Shown in pieces: positions 35,573 through 44,694 of a stretch of 64,000 bases of DNA; the stretch's first letter is position 1; the number at the start of each line of letters is the position of its first letter. The position numbers and the translations under genes are program-made. The stretch is from assembly GCA_902478545.1 (NCBI GenBank), contig CABSLA010000001.1, positions 1 to 64,000 on the forward strand, read 5' to 3'. Source of the DNA: an uncultured Collinsella sp. Its GTDB lineage: Bacteria; Actinomycetota; Coriobacteriia; Coriobacteriales; Coriobacteriaceae. The notes beneath the pieces were generated by a model that was not told the DNA's origin, did not search any database, and saw only the letters and a list, made by a program, of their open reading frames with translations.

Positions 35573-37174
35573 TCACGCGCCCCCTTTCTGGACGAGCTCA
35601 TCCAAGAGCTTCTCCGGAAACAGGTTGCCGCGACCCAGCTGCCCGTCGGGATCGAGCTGGAGCTTGAGCCGCGCCGACTCGACCATGGCCTCGTGACCGT
35701 ACATCGTCTCCAAGAAGCCCGCCTTGATCTTGCCGACACCGTGTTCGGCGGAGACGGCGCCGCCCATGACCGTGACCTCGGAAGCCCACCGGGCAAAGAG
35801 TTCTCCGCCGCGGCGGTATTCCTGCGCATCGCGCGGCAGAATGTTCACATGCAGATGGTTGTTACCGATGTGCCCCCAGGCGGCAGATTCAAGCCCACTT
35901 TCGGCCAACGTGCGGCGATAAAGGGCGATGACATCGGCCAAGCGTGCGTTGGGCACCGACATGTCCGAGCCCAGTTTGGTGATGGCGGGATCCGTGCGGC
36001 GACGCTCGTCGATGAGCATGTTGACGCTCTCGGGCACCGCATGGCGGAAGAACCGCTGGCATTCGCGATCGACCTCGGTGCGCGCAACCCAGGTCGCGTC
36101 GTCGCGGCCACCCGCAAGCTCCAAAACCCATCCCAGGTGGTACAGCTCCTCGGTCGCCTGCGCCTCGTCGTCACAGTCGAGCTCCACGTAGACACAGACC
36201 TTGGCCTCTTTGTCGAGCGCTGGCAGCGAGGCAAACGCCGTCGACTGCTCGCGCTGGCAACGTAGAATATCCAGGGCGCCAGCGTCGAAGTACTCGATGG
36301 CAGCCGCATGGGACAGGACGGGACGCACGGAATCGGTAAAGGACACGGCCTTGTCTTCGCTATCGAAAAAGCAGCTCACACCCCAAACGACCGCAGGCGC
36401 CGCCTGCAGGGCAATCTCGAGCTCGGTGATAACGCCGAGCGTGCCGCAAGCACCGATAAAGAGGTCGATGGCGTCCATTTCGTCCGCAACGAAATAGCCT
36501 GAGGCATTTTTTGTCTTGGGCATGGTATAGCCGGGAAGATCGAGCTCGAGCGTACGGCCCGCTGCCGTCACGAGCGACAGGTGGCGGCCCTGGGCAAAAG
36601 CCTCGCCGCGCTGAAGCTCAAGCAAATCGCCATCAGCCAGTGCGACGTGGAGTCCCGTGATATGTGGGCGCATGGGACCGTAGGCGTAGCTGCGGGCACC
36701 AGAGGCGTTACATGCCGCCATGCCGCCCAGACAGGCAGACGTCTCGGTGGGATCGGTGGGAAAGAACTGCTCGGGGGCCTCTTGGAACTCCTCGTAGGCC
36801 TCAAGCGATGCCTGGTCCCAACCAGCAGTCGGCAGCACCTTCTTGCTCAGCTGCTTGCGCAGCTCCGAGAGCACAACGCCCGGCTCCACGCGCAGCAGAA
36901 ATTGGCCTTGTTCATCGCGGCGAAGGCCCAAGTAGCGATTCATACGGGAAGTATTGAGGATATGCCCGCCGTGGGGCACGGCACCGGCGGCAAGGCCGGT
37001 TCGGGCGCCCTGAACCGTTACCGGGGCACGCTCGGCATGGAGCTTTTCCAAAATGGCACGGACCTCGTCTTCCGTTGTCGGAAACGAGATGCTCGAGGCC
37101 TCGCCCGATGCGCGAGACTCATCGCGACCATACTCTTCGAACTCGTCGGTGAAGGGTTTGATGGTTGCAGACAC
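35573..37174 (-). CDS. FAD-linked oxidase, GlcD/LctD-type 2-hydroxyacid dehydrogenase
   Basis: Flavoprotein of 533 residues of the VAO/PCMH family: FAD-binding part (SSISFPTTEDEVRAIL, VTVQGARTGLAAGAVPHGG) followed by the C-terminal oxidase cap ending with GAVSAEHGVGKIKAG, the usual histidine motif. With etfB and etfA downstream it matches the lactate dehydrogenase-Etf complex of Acetobacterium woodii, in which lactate oxidation with NAD is driven by reduced ferredoxin. D-lactate or another 2-hydroxyacid is the likely substrate. Start is GTG at 37174, five bases after AAAGGGGGAG. Confidence 0.88.
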   Translation of the reverse strand: MSATIKPFTDEFEEYGRDESRASGEASSISFPTTEDEVRAILEKLHAERAPVTVQGARTGLAAGAVPHGGHILNTSRMNRYLGLRRDEQGQFLLRVEPGVVLSELRKQLSKKVLPTAGWDQASLEAYEEFQEAPEQFFPTDPTETSACLGGMAACNASGARSYAYGPMRPHITGLHVALADGDLLELQRGEAFAQGRHLSLVTAAGRTLELDLPGYTMPKTKNASGYFVADEMDAIDLFIGACGTLGVITELEIALQAAPAVVWGVSCFFDSEDKAVSFTDSVRPVLSHAAAIEYFDAGALDILRCQREQSTAFASLPALDKEAKVCVYVELDCDDEAQATEELYHLGWVLELAGGRDDATWVARTEVDRECQRFFRHAVPESVNMLIDERRRTDPAITKLGSDMSVPNARLADVIALYRRTLAESGLESAAWGHIGNNHLHVNILPRDAQEYRRGGELFARWASEVTVMGGAVSAEHGVGKIKAGFLETMYGHEAMVESARLKLQLDPDGQLGRGNLFPEKLLDELVQKGGA

Positions 37175-37428
37175 GCGAACTCCCCCTTTAGCTAACTACA
37201 GTGTTTGCAGGGAGATGTTAGCGCATCGTTTCGTCGACGTGTTCGAGACCGTCTCCATAATTGGCGATTTTTACGTTCGTGCAATTCGGCGAGCGGCTTG
37301 ATTTCCTCGGCAGACGATGCTTTTGACACATATGGCCCCGCCGTCGCCGACCGCGCGATTGTCGCTTGAAAAAAGTTGGAGTATTTTTTGCCGCCTTTTA
37401 CCTGCGGAGACACCAATCCGTCAAGCAT

Positions 37429-37499
37429 TTGGTCAGCAATTGGTCAAGTAGTGGCTGATACCGTCGGCATCGACAGCCAAAACCGACAGAAGTTTTGGC
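37429..37499 (+). promoter_or_regulatory. Repeated half-sites and hairpin before the surface cluster
   Basis: TTGGTCA occurs at 37429 and 37440, exactly 11 bases apart, so on one face of DNA. GCCAAAA (37476-37482) and TTTTGGC (37493-37499) then form a hairpin that ends 21 bases before the next start codon. The rest of 37175-37520 is an AT-mixed divergent promoter region with no gene that I can support. Confidence 0.4.
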
Positions 37500-37520
37500 C
37501 CCAGAAGCAGGGAGGTTCCC

Positions 37521-37817
37521 ATGGCATATTACTGGCCCCAGTACGGCATCGCCATCGAAGTCGACGACGATCCCCATCTCCTGCCTTTCGACGAAGAGGC
37601 ATTCCCCGATACGACGGTCTACCACGTTACCACCGACGTGATCTGCGACCCCGAGTCGTTCTCGGCGCTCGCCCACCGCATCGCGCATATCCACGACATC
37701 GAGCTCCCTCCCGACTTCGACGAGCTTGTCTACTCACGCCGCCTGATGCTTCACATGCTCTTTGGAGCGAACCCGTCCACCTTTGCGCGCATCTATACCG
37801 CCAAGGATGCCGCATGA
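37521..37817 (+). CDS. Small hypothetical protein, DUF559/Vsr-like fragment
   Basis: A 98-residue soluble protein. The start WPQYGIAIEVDDDPHL followed by VYHVTTDVICDPESFSALAHRI recalls the second half of DUF559/Vsr-type endonuclease-fold domains (hydrophobic strand, Glu-x-Asp, then a Val-x-x-Val-Thr strand), but it is too short for a full nuclease. GGAGG precedes the ATG. It overlaps the next gene by the four bases ATGA, so the two are translationally linked. I cannot assign a function. Confidence 0.6.
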   Translation: MAYYWPQYGIAIEVDDDPHLLPFDEEAFPDTTVYHVTTDVICDPESFSALAHRIAHIHDIELPPDFDELVYSRRLMLHMLFGANPSTFARIYTAKDAA

Positions 37818-38323
37818 GCGCGAAGAAGCCACCCCACTTTGCAGGCCCGGGTCGTCGCAAGAAGCTCATCGTTGCCTGCTTGGCCATCGTCTGTGCCCTT
37901 GTCGCCGTAGGACTATACGCTTGGCAGTCGCAGCCCGTACCCGAGGCGGGCGCTTCGGTTACGACGGCCGAGGGCAAAACGCGTCAGGAAATCCAAGATG
38001 AGCTCGACGCCATCGTCCGCGACAACATGATGACGATTTCGGTCGCACCGGTCGCTCAGCTGCAGGAGGACGGCAAGCTGCGCGTCAACGTGCAAAACGT
38101 CCAAGACAATAAATTTCCCCAGCGATTCCGCGTCATCCAAAACGACGAGACCATGTACGAATCCGGTGTGGTCGAGACCGGCAAGACAATCGAAACGTGC
38201 CCCGCCGGCGACATCAAAGAAGGCGAGGCGTACATCGAGATCCAGGCACTCGATGCCAAGACCCTCGACAGCCACGGCAATCCGACACGTGTCAAGGTGC
38301 GGGTTGAGCAAGCCGAGAACTAG
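37814..38323 (+). CDS. Membrane-anchored exported protein of unknown function
   Basis: 169 residues: a basic N-terminus (GPGRRKK), one hydrophobic segment (about 18-37), then an outside domain of beta character with VSVAP-type strands and the stretch ESGVVETGKTIETCPAGD ... GEAYIEIQALD. This pattern resembles the small anchored beta-sandwich proteins found with Gram-positive surface-fibre genes. The start ATG overlaps the stop of the gene before. No lipobox or sortase motif is seen. Function unknown. Confidence 0.7.
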   Translation: MSAKKPPHFAGPGRRKKLIVACLAIVCALVAVGLYAWQSQPVPEAGASVTTAEGKTRQEIQDELDAIVRDNMMTISVAPVAQLQEDGKLRVNVQNVQDNKFPQRFRVIQNDETMYESGVVETGKTIETCPAGDIKEGEAYIEIQALDAKTLDSHGNPTRVKVRVEQAEN

Positions 38324-38413
38324 CTTTTCCGGCCGACGCGGCACCGCACGCAATTCACCAGCATTCGTCCAATCATCGCGGGGACGGCCCGCGGCGAATA
38401 GAAAGGAACGACC

Positions 38414-39013
38414 ATGGACATCACCAGGAACATGAACGGAGCCAGAGCGCTCGTCGTGGGCGCAGGGCTCGCGCTCGCGCTCGCAATGGGCGCCGCCCCG
38501 ACGCCAGCTATGGCGGCCGGGCGCGTTGGAACCACGAAAGTAATGGTCAGGACCGAGATCGACAACGTTGAGTTCAAAGTTCCGACGGTTATTCCCTTCG
38601 TCGCCAAGGCCGACGGCACGCTTCAGGGCCCCTCAGAAGACGCGACCACCATCGACAATCATTCGGCCTACGGCATCCATGTCACCAACATGAAGATCGA
38701 CGCCATGAACACCTGGACCATTGCTGCCGACGCCAAGGCCGGAACCGCGCAGAACTCCATCGACTTTAAGGTCGGCCCCGACGGCGCACTCCAGAACGCC
38801 AGCGCCGCAATGCAGGAGACGGGCCTCGATCTTTCCAAGAACGCAGCCTTCGACATGGGCTACCAGGGCATTGCCGGCGGCACGGACAAAATTAAGCTCA
38901 AGACAAGCGGAAACGTCGCCCGCGTCACGCGCGACATCTTCCGCGTAACCGGCGAAGGCGATCAGGTTGCAACGATCACCTGGACGGTCGAGCCCGGTGC
39001 GCACACGGCATAA
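38414..39013 (+). CDS. Secreted protein of unknown function
   Basis: 199 residues with a clear signal peptide (basic start, hydrophobic ALVVGAGLALALAMGA, cleavage near PAMA-A at about 34). The mature part (TTKVMVRTEIDNVEFKVP, DGTLQGPSEDATTIDN, WTIAAD, IFRVTGEGDQVATITWTVEPG) looks like one beta-sandwich of the kind seen in WxL or surface-fibre subunits, but has no WxL motif pair. AAAGGAA precedes the ATG. It is followed by the overlapping possible sortase substrate. Function unknown. Confidence 0.72.
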   Translation: MDITRNMNGARALVVGAGLALALAMGAAPTPAMAAGRVGTTKVMVRTEIDNVEFKVPTVIPFVAKADGTLQGPSEDATTIDNHSAYGIHVTNMKIDAMNTWTIAADAKAGTAQNSIDFKVGPDGALQNASAAMQETGLDLSKNAAFDMGYQGIAGGTDKIKLKTSGNVARVTRDIFRVTGEGDQVATITWTVEPGAHTA

Positions 39014-39278
39014 GGCCGTCGCCCTGGCCGCCGCCGTCAGCATCCTAGCGTTTGGGCCAGCCATGGCCTTTGCCCAGCAAGAACAGGCGCAGGCCGCCAC
39101 GCAAGTGACGGTCGACCTCTCGGAGCTCGACCGCGGCGACCGCGAGGAACCGTTGGCGCAGACAGGCGACAGACGATGGCTCTTGGCAGCAGGCGCCACA
39201 GCAGCAGGCGCGGGGACCGCCGGCCTCGGGCTGCACATCAAACGCAGCCAGAAACAAAACACGGACAGGCCGCACTAA
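38967..39278 (+). CDS. Small exported protein with LAQTG sortase-like signal
   Basis: About 93-103 residues: signal peptide (RHKAVALAAAVSILAFGPAM), a short acidic mature part (VTVDLSELDRGDREE), then PLAQTG, a hydrophobic segment (LLAAGATAAGAGTAGLGL) and a basic tail (HIKRSQK). This is the layout of a cell-wall sorting signal, with LAQTG in place of LPxTG. The start is uncertain: TTG at 38967 or GTG at 38997, both overlapping the gene before. Because the exposed part is tiny, it may serve as an anchor or base subunit. Confidence 0.6.
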   Translation: MQRSPGRSSPVRTRHKAVALAAAVSILAFGPAMAFAQQEQAQAATQVTVDLSELDRGDREEPLAQTGDRRWLLAAGATAAGAGTAGLGLHIKRSQKQNTDRPH

Positions 39279-39296
39279 ATTAGCTAAGGAGACCCC

Positions 39297-40727
39297 ATGG
39301 CATCGAAGAACCTTTTGCCCGTCGTCGCACTCTGCGGCGCGCTCGCAACCGGAACGCCTGTCGCCGCTTGGGCGACTCCCGTCATGGCAGACTCCTTACC
39401 AGCAGCCCTAAGCTCCGCACCAAATCCGTCGAGCGCCATTGCGTGCAAGCGTTTTTCGATCGCACAGGCCGCAATCTCGACCTCGGGATGCCTTCGTCGT
39501 AATACGGACGGCTCGATAGTCGTGGATATCAATCGTTCGAACAAGGCAAACGGCTCCCAGGCGGGGTGCGCCGTCTGCACGTGGCGCTCGGTTGTGCTCG
39601 ATGCAGATGGCGATCCATGCAATTTAGAGCTGCGCATCGACATCGCTTCGATCGATGACTCGGCGAACGGAGCGAAGGTCGCCTTCGACGGTACGTTTTT
39701 CGAGAAAGGAGGCGGTATATGTCTGGGCTGCGCCGCCGCGAATGCAGACGACACGCAGCCCACCCTCTCATTCACGGCATCGTTGCGGCTGACCAAAGCC
39801 GGCACCGATGCCATCGCGGCGGGAGAAGCGTCCCTGCTGTTCTACGCCGTCAGCGCCAAAGACACAGACGCTCATTTCGAGAAGCCAGCCGGATCACTCA
39901 GCCTTACACGAGGGATAGAGGCAGGCCCTATTGAAATCGATGCCCACGCGCAAAGCAGGCAACGCATTCTTGCCGACCCGGCGCTTCTCGAAATGGAGTG
40001 GAACGGATCCGGAGCCATCGGAATTCTCCCCTCCGCGCTTGACGCCAAGACGCTCCCCTCAAACGACGAACCCATCAACGCAACCATACAAGAAGAGAGC
40101 ACGGATAAAGAAGCAGGTGCGGGCGACACGCCGTCGCCGACAAACAGCGTCCCAGCTTCTTTCGAAGCACCGAATGAGCCCGCTACCGATCCAAACGATC
40201 CCGAGTTCGCGGACAGTCTGGGGCTTGCTGATCCTCAAGAGATCGATGAAGGTAACTGCTGCGTGCTTGCCGCGCTCGACCACATAGAGGTCATCGACGC
40301 TGCGAACATTGAAGTTGCCGCCGCCAATCAGCCCGTCCGCAAGTCGGCTATCATCGCATTTCCCGAATCCATCGAAGTCGTCTTTTTGCCATCGGGCGAG
40401 GTCGTGGCCCCAACACTGCTCACCTTGTTGGGCGCCAAGAATACTCGAAACGAAATTAAAAAGGTCACGGTTGTCGACCCTGCAACCACCGCCAAGCTGC
40501 GTCTATACGCCGTTGCCGCAAACGGAAGCAAGACCCTAGAATTCGATGGCGACACACTCCTAGCCTGGCGACGTCTGGACATTATGCAAGACGTCTCGTA
40601 TCAGATCGAACTCGAAGGGTTTGATCGTGCCCGCGATGCCAATATCATCGCCGCGGCTATTGAATCCCCACAGCGGCTTATGACACTGCGCTTTGAATAC
40701 TATCCCTATGTCCCGACAACCACCTGA
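39297..40727 (+). CDS. Large secreted protein of unknown function
   Basis: 476 residues with a signal peptide (hydrophobic LLPVVALCGALATG, cleavage near VMA-D at about 31). The mature part has three Cys pairs (GCAVCTW, GICLGCAA, GNCCVLA) and an acidic Pro/Thr/Ser-rich middle (about 265-320), suggesting two folded lobes joined by a linker. No sortase or membrane anchor at the C-terminus. AAGGAG precedes the ATG and it follows the LAQTG protein by 18 bases. Probably the main surface component of this cluster. I do not recognise the family. Confidence 0.7.
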   Translation: MASKNLLPVVALCGALATGTPVAAWATPVMADSLPAALSSAPNPSSAIACKRFSIAQAAISTSGCLRRNTDGSIVVDINRSNKANGSQAGCAVCTWRSVVLDADGDPCNLELRIDIASIDDSANGAKVAFDGTFFEKGGGICLGCAAANADDTQPTLSFTASLRLTKAGTDAIAAGEASLLFYAVSAKDTDAHFEKPAGSLSLTRGIEAGPIEIDAHAQSRQRILADPALLEMEWNGSGAIGILPSALDAKTLPSNDEPINATIQEESTDKEAGAGDTPSPTNSVPASFEAPNEPATDPNDPEFADSLGLADPQEIDEGNCCVLAALDHIEVIDAANIEVAAANQPVRKSAIIAFPESIEVVFLPSGEVVAPTLLTLLGAKNTRNEIKKVTVVDPATTAKLRLYAVAANGSKTLEFDGDTLLAWRRLDIMQDVSYQIELEGFDRARDANIIAAAIESPQRLMTLRFEYYPYVPTTT

Positions 40728-40806
40728 GGCTTAAATGCTGCGCATCATTCCTAACACCACTTATATAACGTATTAGATGAGTCGCGATGTGCCTCGCATT
40801 TCGTTC

Positions 40807-40815
40807 TGCTACGAT
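40807..40815 (+). promoter_or_regulatory. Extended -10 for the DUF554 gene
   Basis: TGCTACGAT matches an extended -10 (TGnTAnnnT) 31 bases before the DUF554 start; no good -35 is present. Confidence 0.35.
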
Positions 40816-40845
40816 TGCCACGTTGGCATCAATACAGGAGGGCTC

Positions 40846-41562
40846 ATGCCGGGCTTGGGAACAATCATCAACGTTGTGCTTTTAGTTGCGGGCGGTCTTT
40901 TGGGATTAGCGGGCGGCCGCTTCATTACACCGCGCATCCAAGACACGCTCATGAAAGCATCAGGGCTGTGCGTCCTGTTTATCGGCCTGGGCGGCACCAT
41001 GCAAAAGATGCTCGTTATCGATGGAGAGGCGTTGGCGACCACCGGCACCACCATGCTGATCGTCTCATTTGCCCTCGGTTCGCTCATCGGCGAGGCCATC
41101 AACCTGGAGGCCGCCATCGAGAACCTCGGCGAATGGCTCAAGCGCAAAACCGGCAGCGAAGGCGACAACGAGTTCACCAACGCCTTTGTCTCGACATCGC
41201 TCACCGTGTGTATCGGCGCCATGGCCATCGTAGGATCAATTCAGGACGGCCTGCTCGGCGACTGGTCCACGCTTGCCCTGAAGGGCGCGCTGGACTGCAT
41301 CATCGTCTGCACCATGACGGCTTCGCTCGGTCGCGGCTGTATCTTCTCCGCCCTGCCCGTCGCCGTCTTCCAGGGAACGATCACGCTCTTTGCCGGCGCA
41401 CTCTCCCCCATCATGACCGCCGCGGCCCTCGACAGCCTTTCGCTTGTGGGCTCCATGCTCATCTTCTGTGTTGGCGTTAACCTCATCCGTCCTCAGACCT
41501 TCCGCACGGCCAACATGCTCCCCTCCGTCGTCATCGCCGTCATCTACGCCCTCCTGTTCTAA
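40846..41562 (+). CDS. DUF554 family membrane protein
   Basis: 238 residues with six to seven hydrophobic segments. PGLGTIINVVLLVAGGLLG at the start and CIGAMAIVGSIQDGLLGD in the middle are DUF554 hallmarks. The family (YdfK/YqgA of E. coli) is thought to be a transporter, with no proven substrate. AGGAGGG lies five bases before the ATG at 40846; reading further upstream gives no site. It stands between the surface cluster and the TerB operon. Confidence 0.88.
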   Translation: MPGLGTIINVVLLVAGGLLGLAGGRFITPRIQDTLMKASGLCVLFIGLGGTMQKMLVIDGEALATTGTTMLIVSFALGSLIGEAINLEAAIENLGEWLKRKTGSEGDNEFTNAFVSTSLTVCIGAMAIVGSIQDGLLGDWSTLALKGALDCIIVCTMTASLGRGCIFSALPVAVFQGTITLFAGALSPIMTAAALDSLSLVGSMLIFCVGVNLIRPQTFRTANMLPSVVIAVIYALLF

Positions 41563-41604
41563 ATCTATCTACGCAGCGGTATCTCGAACATCTGTTTGAT
41601 GCTG

Positions 41605-41613
41605 TGCTATGAT
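41605..41613 (+). promoter_or_regulatory. Extended -10 promoter of the TerB operon
   Basis: TGCTATGAT gives an extended -10 (TGnTATGAT) with the expected start about 33 bases before the GTG at 41652. The -35 is poor. Confidence 0.5.
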
Positions 41614-41651
41614 ATGAGGTCACCGACACCATATAGGGAGAGGAGAGGGCG

Positions 41652-43397
41652 GTGGCCGACCAGGACGTCAAGATGCTCATCGAGCGCATTATGGCCGAGG
41701 CCCGAACCCATCAGTCCGCCCGCTTCTCAAACGAAATCTATGCTGACGAGCCGATTCTCAAGACCGGTCGTCAGATGCAGAACTACCTCCCCGACCAGTA
41801 CCGCAAGATGCGCGAGATATCGCGCTGGCAAGAGGATCCCAAAGGCGGCGCGGGACGTTGGCTATCGGAGGCGGAGCTCTTTTACCGCCAAGGCCTGCTG
41901 ATGGCCGACTTCGAGGACGATTGCCCCTACAACGGCACCTTTAAGTCGTACTTTCCCACCTACAATGCCATGAGCGATCGACAGTTGCGCGGCTACTTTA
42001 CCTGGCGTGCCCAAGTGCGCCGCGGCAATATCGAGGAGACATCGACCTCGTTTGCTTTTCTGTATCTTTACGAATTGATCTGCGGCATTGGCGTCGACAA
42101 TCCGCGTGACGGCTATGACAAGATCAAAGCATTTTGGGATGCCTATCGCGCCTTTGAGCCCGGCATCGACCGGTTCGCACGCGTGTGGCTGCAGGACTAC
42201 GCCGTGTTCCATGAGCTCGATCCCAAGCTGCTTCGCGACTCTAAAACCGTCGCATTCGACAACGCCCTCATCGAGCTGCGCCGCGCAGCGCGAGACCTTG
42301 TACCCGCGCCGGCGCCGTCCGGTCAAACCGCCAAGCGTCGCAAAACCTCAGAGCCCACGCTCCCCCTTCCGCCTGACGAGACGCGCGAGGAGCGACTCAT
42401 GGCCGCCATCAACGCGCTCTCCACGTACAACCTCAATAACTCAAGGCTCGACCGCTCCCACCATCGCGATCTTCGCCACGTGGCATGCGCCGTGTATGTC
42501 CGTATGGCGCGCTACTATGACACGCACCGAAAGACCGGCATCGTAGCGAGCTTGTTTGGGGAGGAGACGGCCATGCCCTACACCATGTTTGCCTCGGCCG
42601 TGTTCTTTGCGCCCGAGCGCCACGAGGACTGCGAATATCGCCTGGACCCCATTCACATCTACCGCTGCCAAAATGGCTTTTGGGAATGCATGCGCATCCA
42701 CGGCAGCAGACAAAAAAGTAGCAAGCTCGGTGAGATGATGTGCGCTTGTGATCAGCGCCTGCGCTTGGCACTGGATCCCGGCCATCCCCTTAAGGAAGAG
42801 AAGGTCCCCAAATACCTGGCTAAGATTATCGATGACGAGATCGCGGCATGGCTTTCATGGGATGCCGCACATCAGCCCGTCAAGATCGATATCGACCTGA
42901 GCCAGCTGGGGCACATTCGGAGCGCCGCCGCACAAACGCGCGAGGCGCTTTTGATCGACGAGGAGCGCGAGGACGGCACGCTTGCGGATGCCGAGGTGGC
43001 AGTTGCCGAGCGACGGGAAGCCGAGCCCGTGGCTGACACGATCGCCGAACCAGTCGTGACGACCATACAGCGGGACGAGGCTGGCGAGCCGACCATCTCC
43101 ACCGAGCAGTTTGGCATCGTAGCCCCGCTCCTCGCACCAGCGCCCACGCCCGCCGACACCGCGTCCGCACTCGATCCCGCCGCAGACGCCTATCTTCGAG
43201 CACTACTCGAGCAAAACGCAGCGCAGACGGCATCGGCGGTAGCACAGTCGGGCAAGAGCGAGGACATGCTCGTCGATAGCATCAACGAAGCGCTCTTTGA
43301 CCTGGTGGGCGACACCGTTATTGAATTTGGCTCAACAGGACCGCAAATTATCGAGGACTACGAAGCAGACGTGAGAGGATACCTAGACCATGAGTGA
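41652..43397 (+). CDS. TerB-N/TerB-C domain protein
   Basis: 581 residues. The N-terminal third matches TerB-N: WQEDPKGGAGRWLSEAELFY, KSYFPTYNAMSDRQLRGYFTWR, VRRGNIEETSTSFAFLYLYELI (residues about 58-140). The C-terminus matches TerB-C: DSINEALFDLVGDTVIEFG, IIEDYEADVRGYL (about 535-580). Between lies a Pro/Ala/Glu-rich linker (about 430-520). These domains are named for tellurite-resistance neighbours and are thought to work in stress- or DNA-related complexes. GTG start follows AGGAGAGGG. It overlaps the ATPase gene by eight bases. Confidence 0.85.
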   Translation: MADQDVKMLIERIMAEARTHQSARFSNEIYADEPILKTGRQMQNYLPDQYRKMREISRWQEDPKGGAGRWLSEAELFYRQGLLMADFEDDCPYNGTFKSYFPTYNAMSDRQLRGYFTWRAQVRRGNIEETSTSFAFLYLYELICGIGVDNPRDGYDKIKAFWDAYRAFEPGIDRFARVWLQDYAVFHELDPKLLRDSKTVAFDNALIELRRAARDLVPAPAPSGQTAKRRKTSEPTLPLPPDETREERLMAAINALSTYNLNNSRLDRSHHRDLRHVACAVYVRMARYYDTHRKTGIVASLFGEETAMPYTMFASAVFFAPERHEDCEYRLDPIHIYRCQNGFWECMRIHGSRQKSSKLGEMMCACDQRLRLALDPGHPLKEEKVPKYLAKIIDDEIAAWLSWDAAHQPVKIDIDLSQLGHIRSAAAQTREALLIDEEREDGTLADAEVAVAERREAEPVADTIAEPVVTTIQRDEAGEPTISTEQFGIVAPLLAPAPTPADTASALDPAADAYLRALLEQNAAQTASAVAQSGKSEDMLVDSINEALFDLVGDTVIEFGSTGPQIIEDYEADVRGYLDHE

Positions 43398-44694
43398 TAC
43401 CGCATCCGCAGCACCCCGCGTGCCCAAGCGCGTCGCCGCCGTCATTCTCAACTCGCTCAAGGGCGGCGTTGTCCCGCGCATTGGCCTTCCCTATATCACC
43501 GTGGGGCGAGAGGTCGAGATCCGTGCTCTGCTCACCGACCTGAGCCTCATCGCCGATGGCGGCGCAAGCTTCCGTTTCCTAGTCGGTCGCTACGGCGCCG
43601 GCAAGAGCTTTTTGCTCCAGACCATCCGCACGCACGCCATGGGCGAGGGATTCGTCGTCGCTGATGCCGATCTGTCGCCCGAGCGCCGCCTGCAGGGTGG
43701 CCAGGGCCAGGGCCTCGCCACCTATCGCGAGCTTATCCGCAACATATCGACCAAGACGCGCCCCGAGGGCGGCGCGCTCAACCTTATCCTGGATCGCTGG
43801 GTCGCCTCGTGTGCCGACGCCGACGAGTCGGTCGTCAATGCCCAACTGGCCCCGCTCGAGGAGATGGTCCACGGCTTCGACTTCACCCGCATGCTCCGCC
43901 GCTATCGCATGGCCATATCCGAAGGCGACGAAGAGGCTATGAGCCGGGTGACCAAATGGATTCGCGGCGAGTATCGCACCAAGAGCGAAGCACGCGCCGA
44001 GCTGGGCTCCTCGACCATCATCAGCGATGACGATTGGTACGACTACGTCAAGCTCATCGCACGTTTTTTGGTCTGCAGCGGCTACAAGGGCATGCTGGTG
44101 CTCATTGACGAGCTCGTGAATCTGTACAAGATTCCCAACGCGATCACGCGCCAATATAACTACGAGAAGATCCTGACCATGTACAACGACACGCTCCAGG
44201 GCAAGGCGCAGTACCTGGGCATGATCATGGGCGGCACGCCAACCTCCATCGAAGACCGCCGCCGCGGCGTGTTCTCCTACGAGGCCCTTCGGAGCCGTCT
44301 CGCTCAGGGCCGTTTTGCGCGCGATGATCTCAAAGACATGCTCGCGCCCATCATCCGCCTGCAACCGCTCACCTACGAAGAGCTGCTGGTGCTCATCGAA
44401 AAGCTCATGCAGATCCATGCCGGCTACTTTGGCTGGACGCCCACGCTTACCGAAAACGACTTGGTGGACTTCCTCAAAATTGAGTTTGGCCGCGTGGGGG
44501 CCGACACGCATCTGACGCCCCGCGAAGTCATCCGCGACTTTATCGAACTGCTCGATATCCTGTGTCAAAACCCCGATGCTAACGTGGCCGAGTTGCTGCA
44601 AAGCGTCGGTGGCGACGCGCTGGCGCCGACAGCCGCAACAGACGACACCGGCACCGCAGGCGACGACCGCAACTTCGCCGAGTTCACCATCTAA
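43390..44694 (+). CDS. BrxD-like P-loop ATPase (DUF2791 type)
   Basis: 434 residues of STAND/AAA-like type: GREVEIRALLTDL before Walker A GRYGAGKSF (66-74), Walker B MLVLIDELVNL (about 236-246), followed by sensor-type segments GMIMGGTPTSIEDRRRG and RLAQGRF. The pattern matches the ATP-binding proteins called BrxD in BREX type 2 loci, which sit next to an Lhr-like helicase there as here. Likely an ATP-dependent switch or loader for the helicase. Overlaps the TerB gene (ATGAGTGA), so the two are coupled. Confidence 0.85.
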   Translation: MSDTASAAPRVPKRVAAVILNSLKGGVVPRIGLPYITVGREVEIRALLTDLSLIADGGASFRFLVGRYGAGKSFLLQTIRTHAMGEGFVVADADLSPERRLQGGQGQGLATYRELIRNISTKTRPEGGALNLILDRWVASCADADESVVNAQLAPLEEMVHGFDFTRMLRRYRMAISEGDEEAMSRVTKWIRGEYRTKSEARAELGSSTIISDDDWYDYVKLIARFLVCSGYKGMLVLIDELVNLYKIPNAITRQYNYEKILTMYNDTLQGKAQYLGMIMGGTPTSIEDRRRGVFSYEALRSRLAQGRFARDDLKDMLAPIIRLQPLTYEELLVLIEKLMQIHAGYFGWTPTLTENDLVDFLKIEFGRVGADTHLTPREVIRDFIELLDILCQNPDANVAELLQSVGGDALAPTAATDDTGTAGDDRNFAEFTI

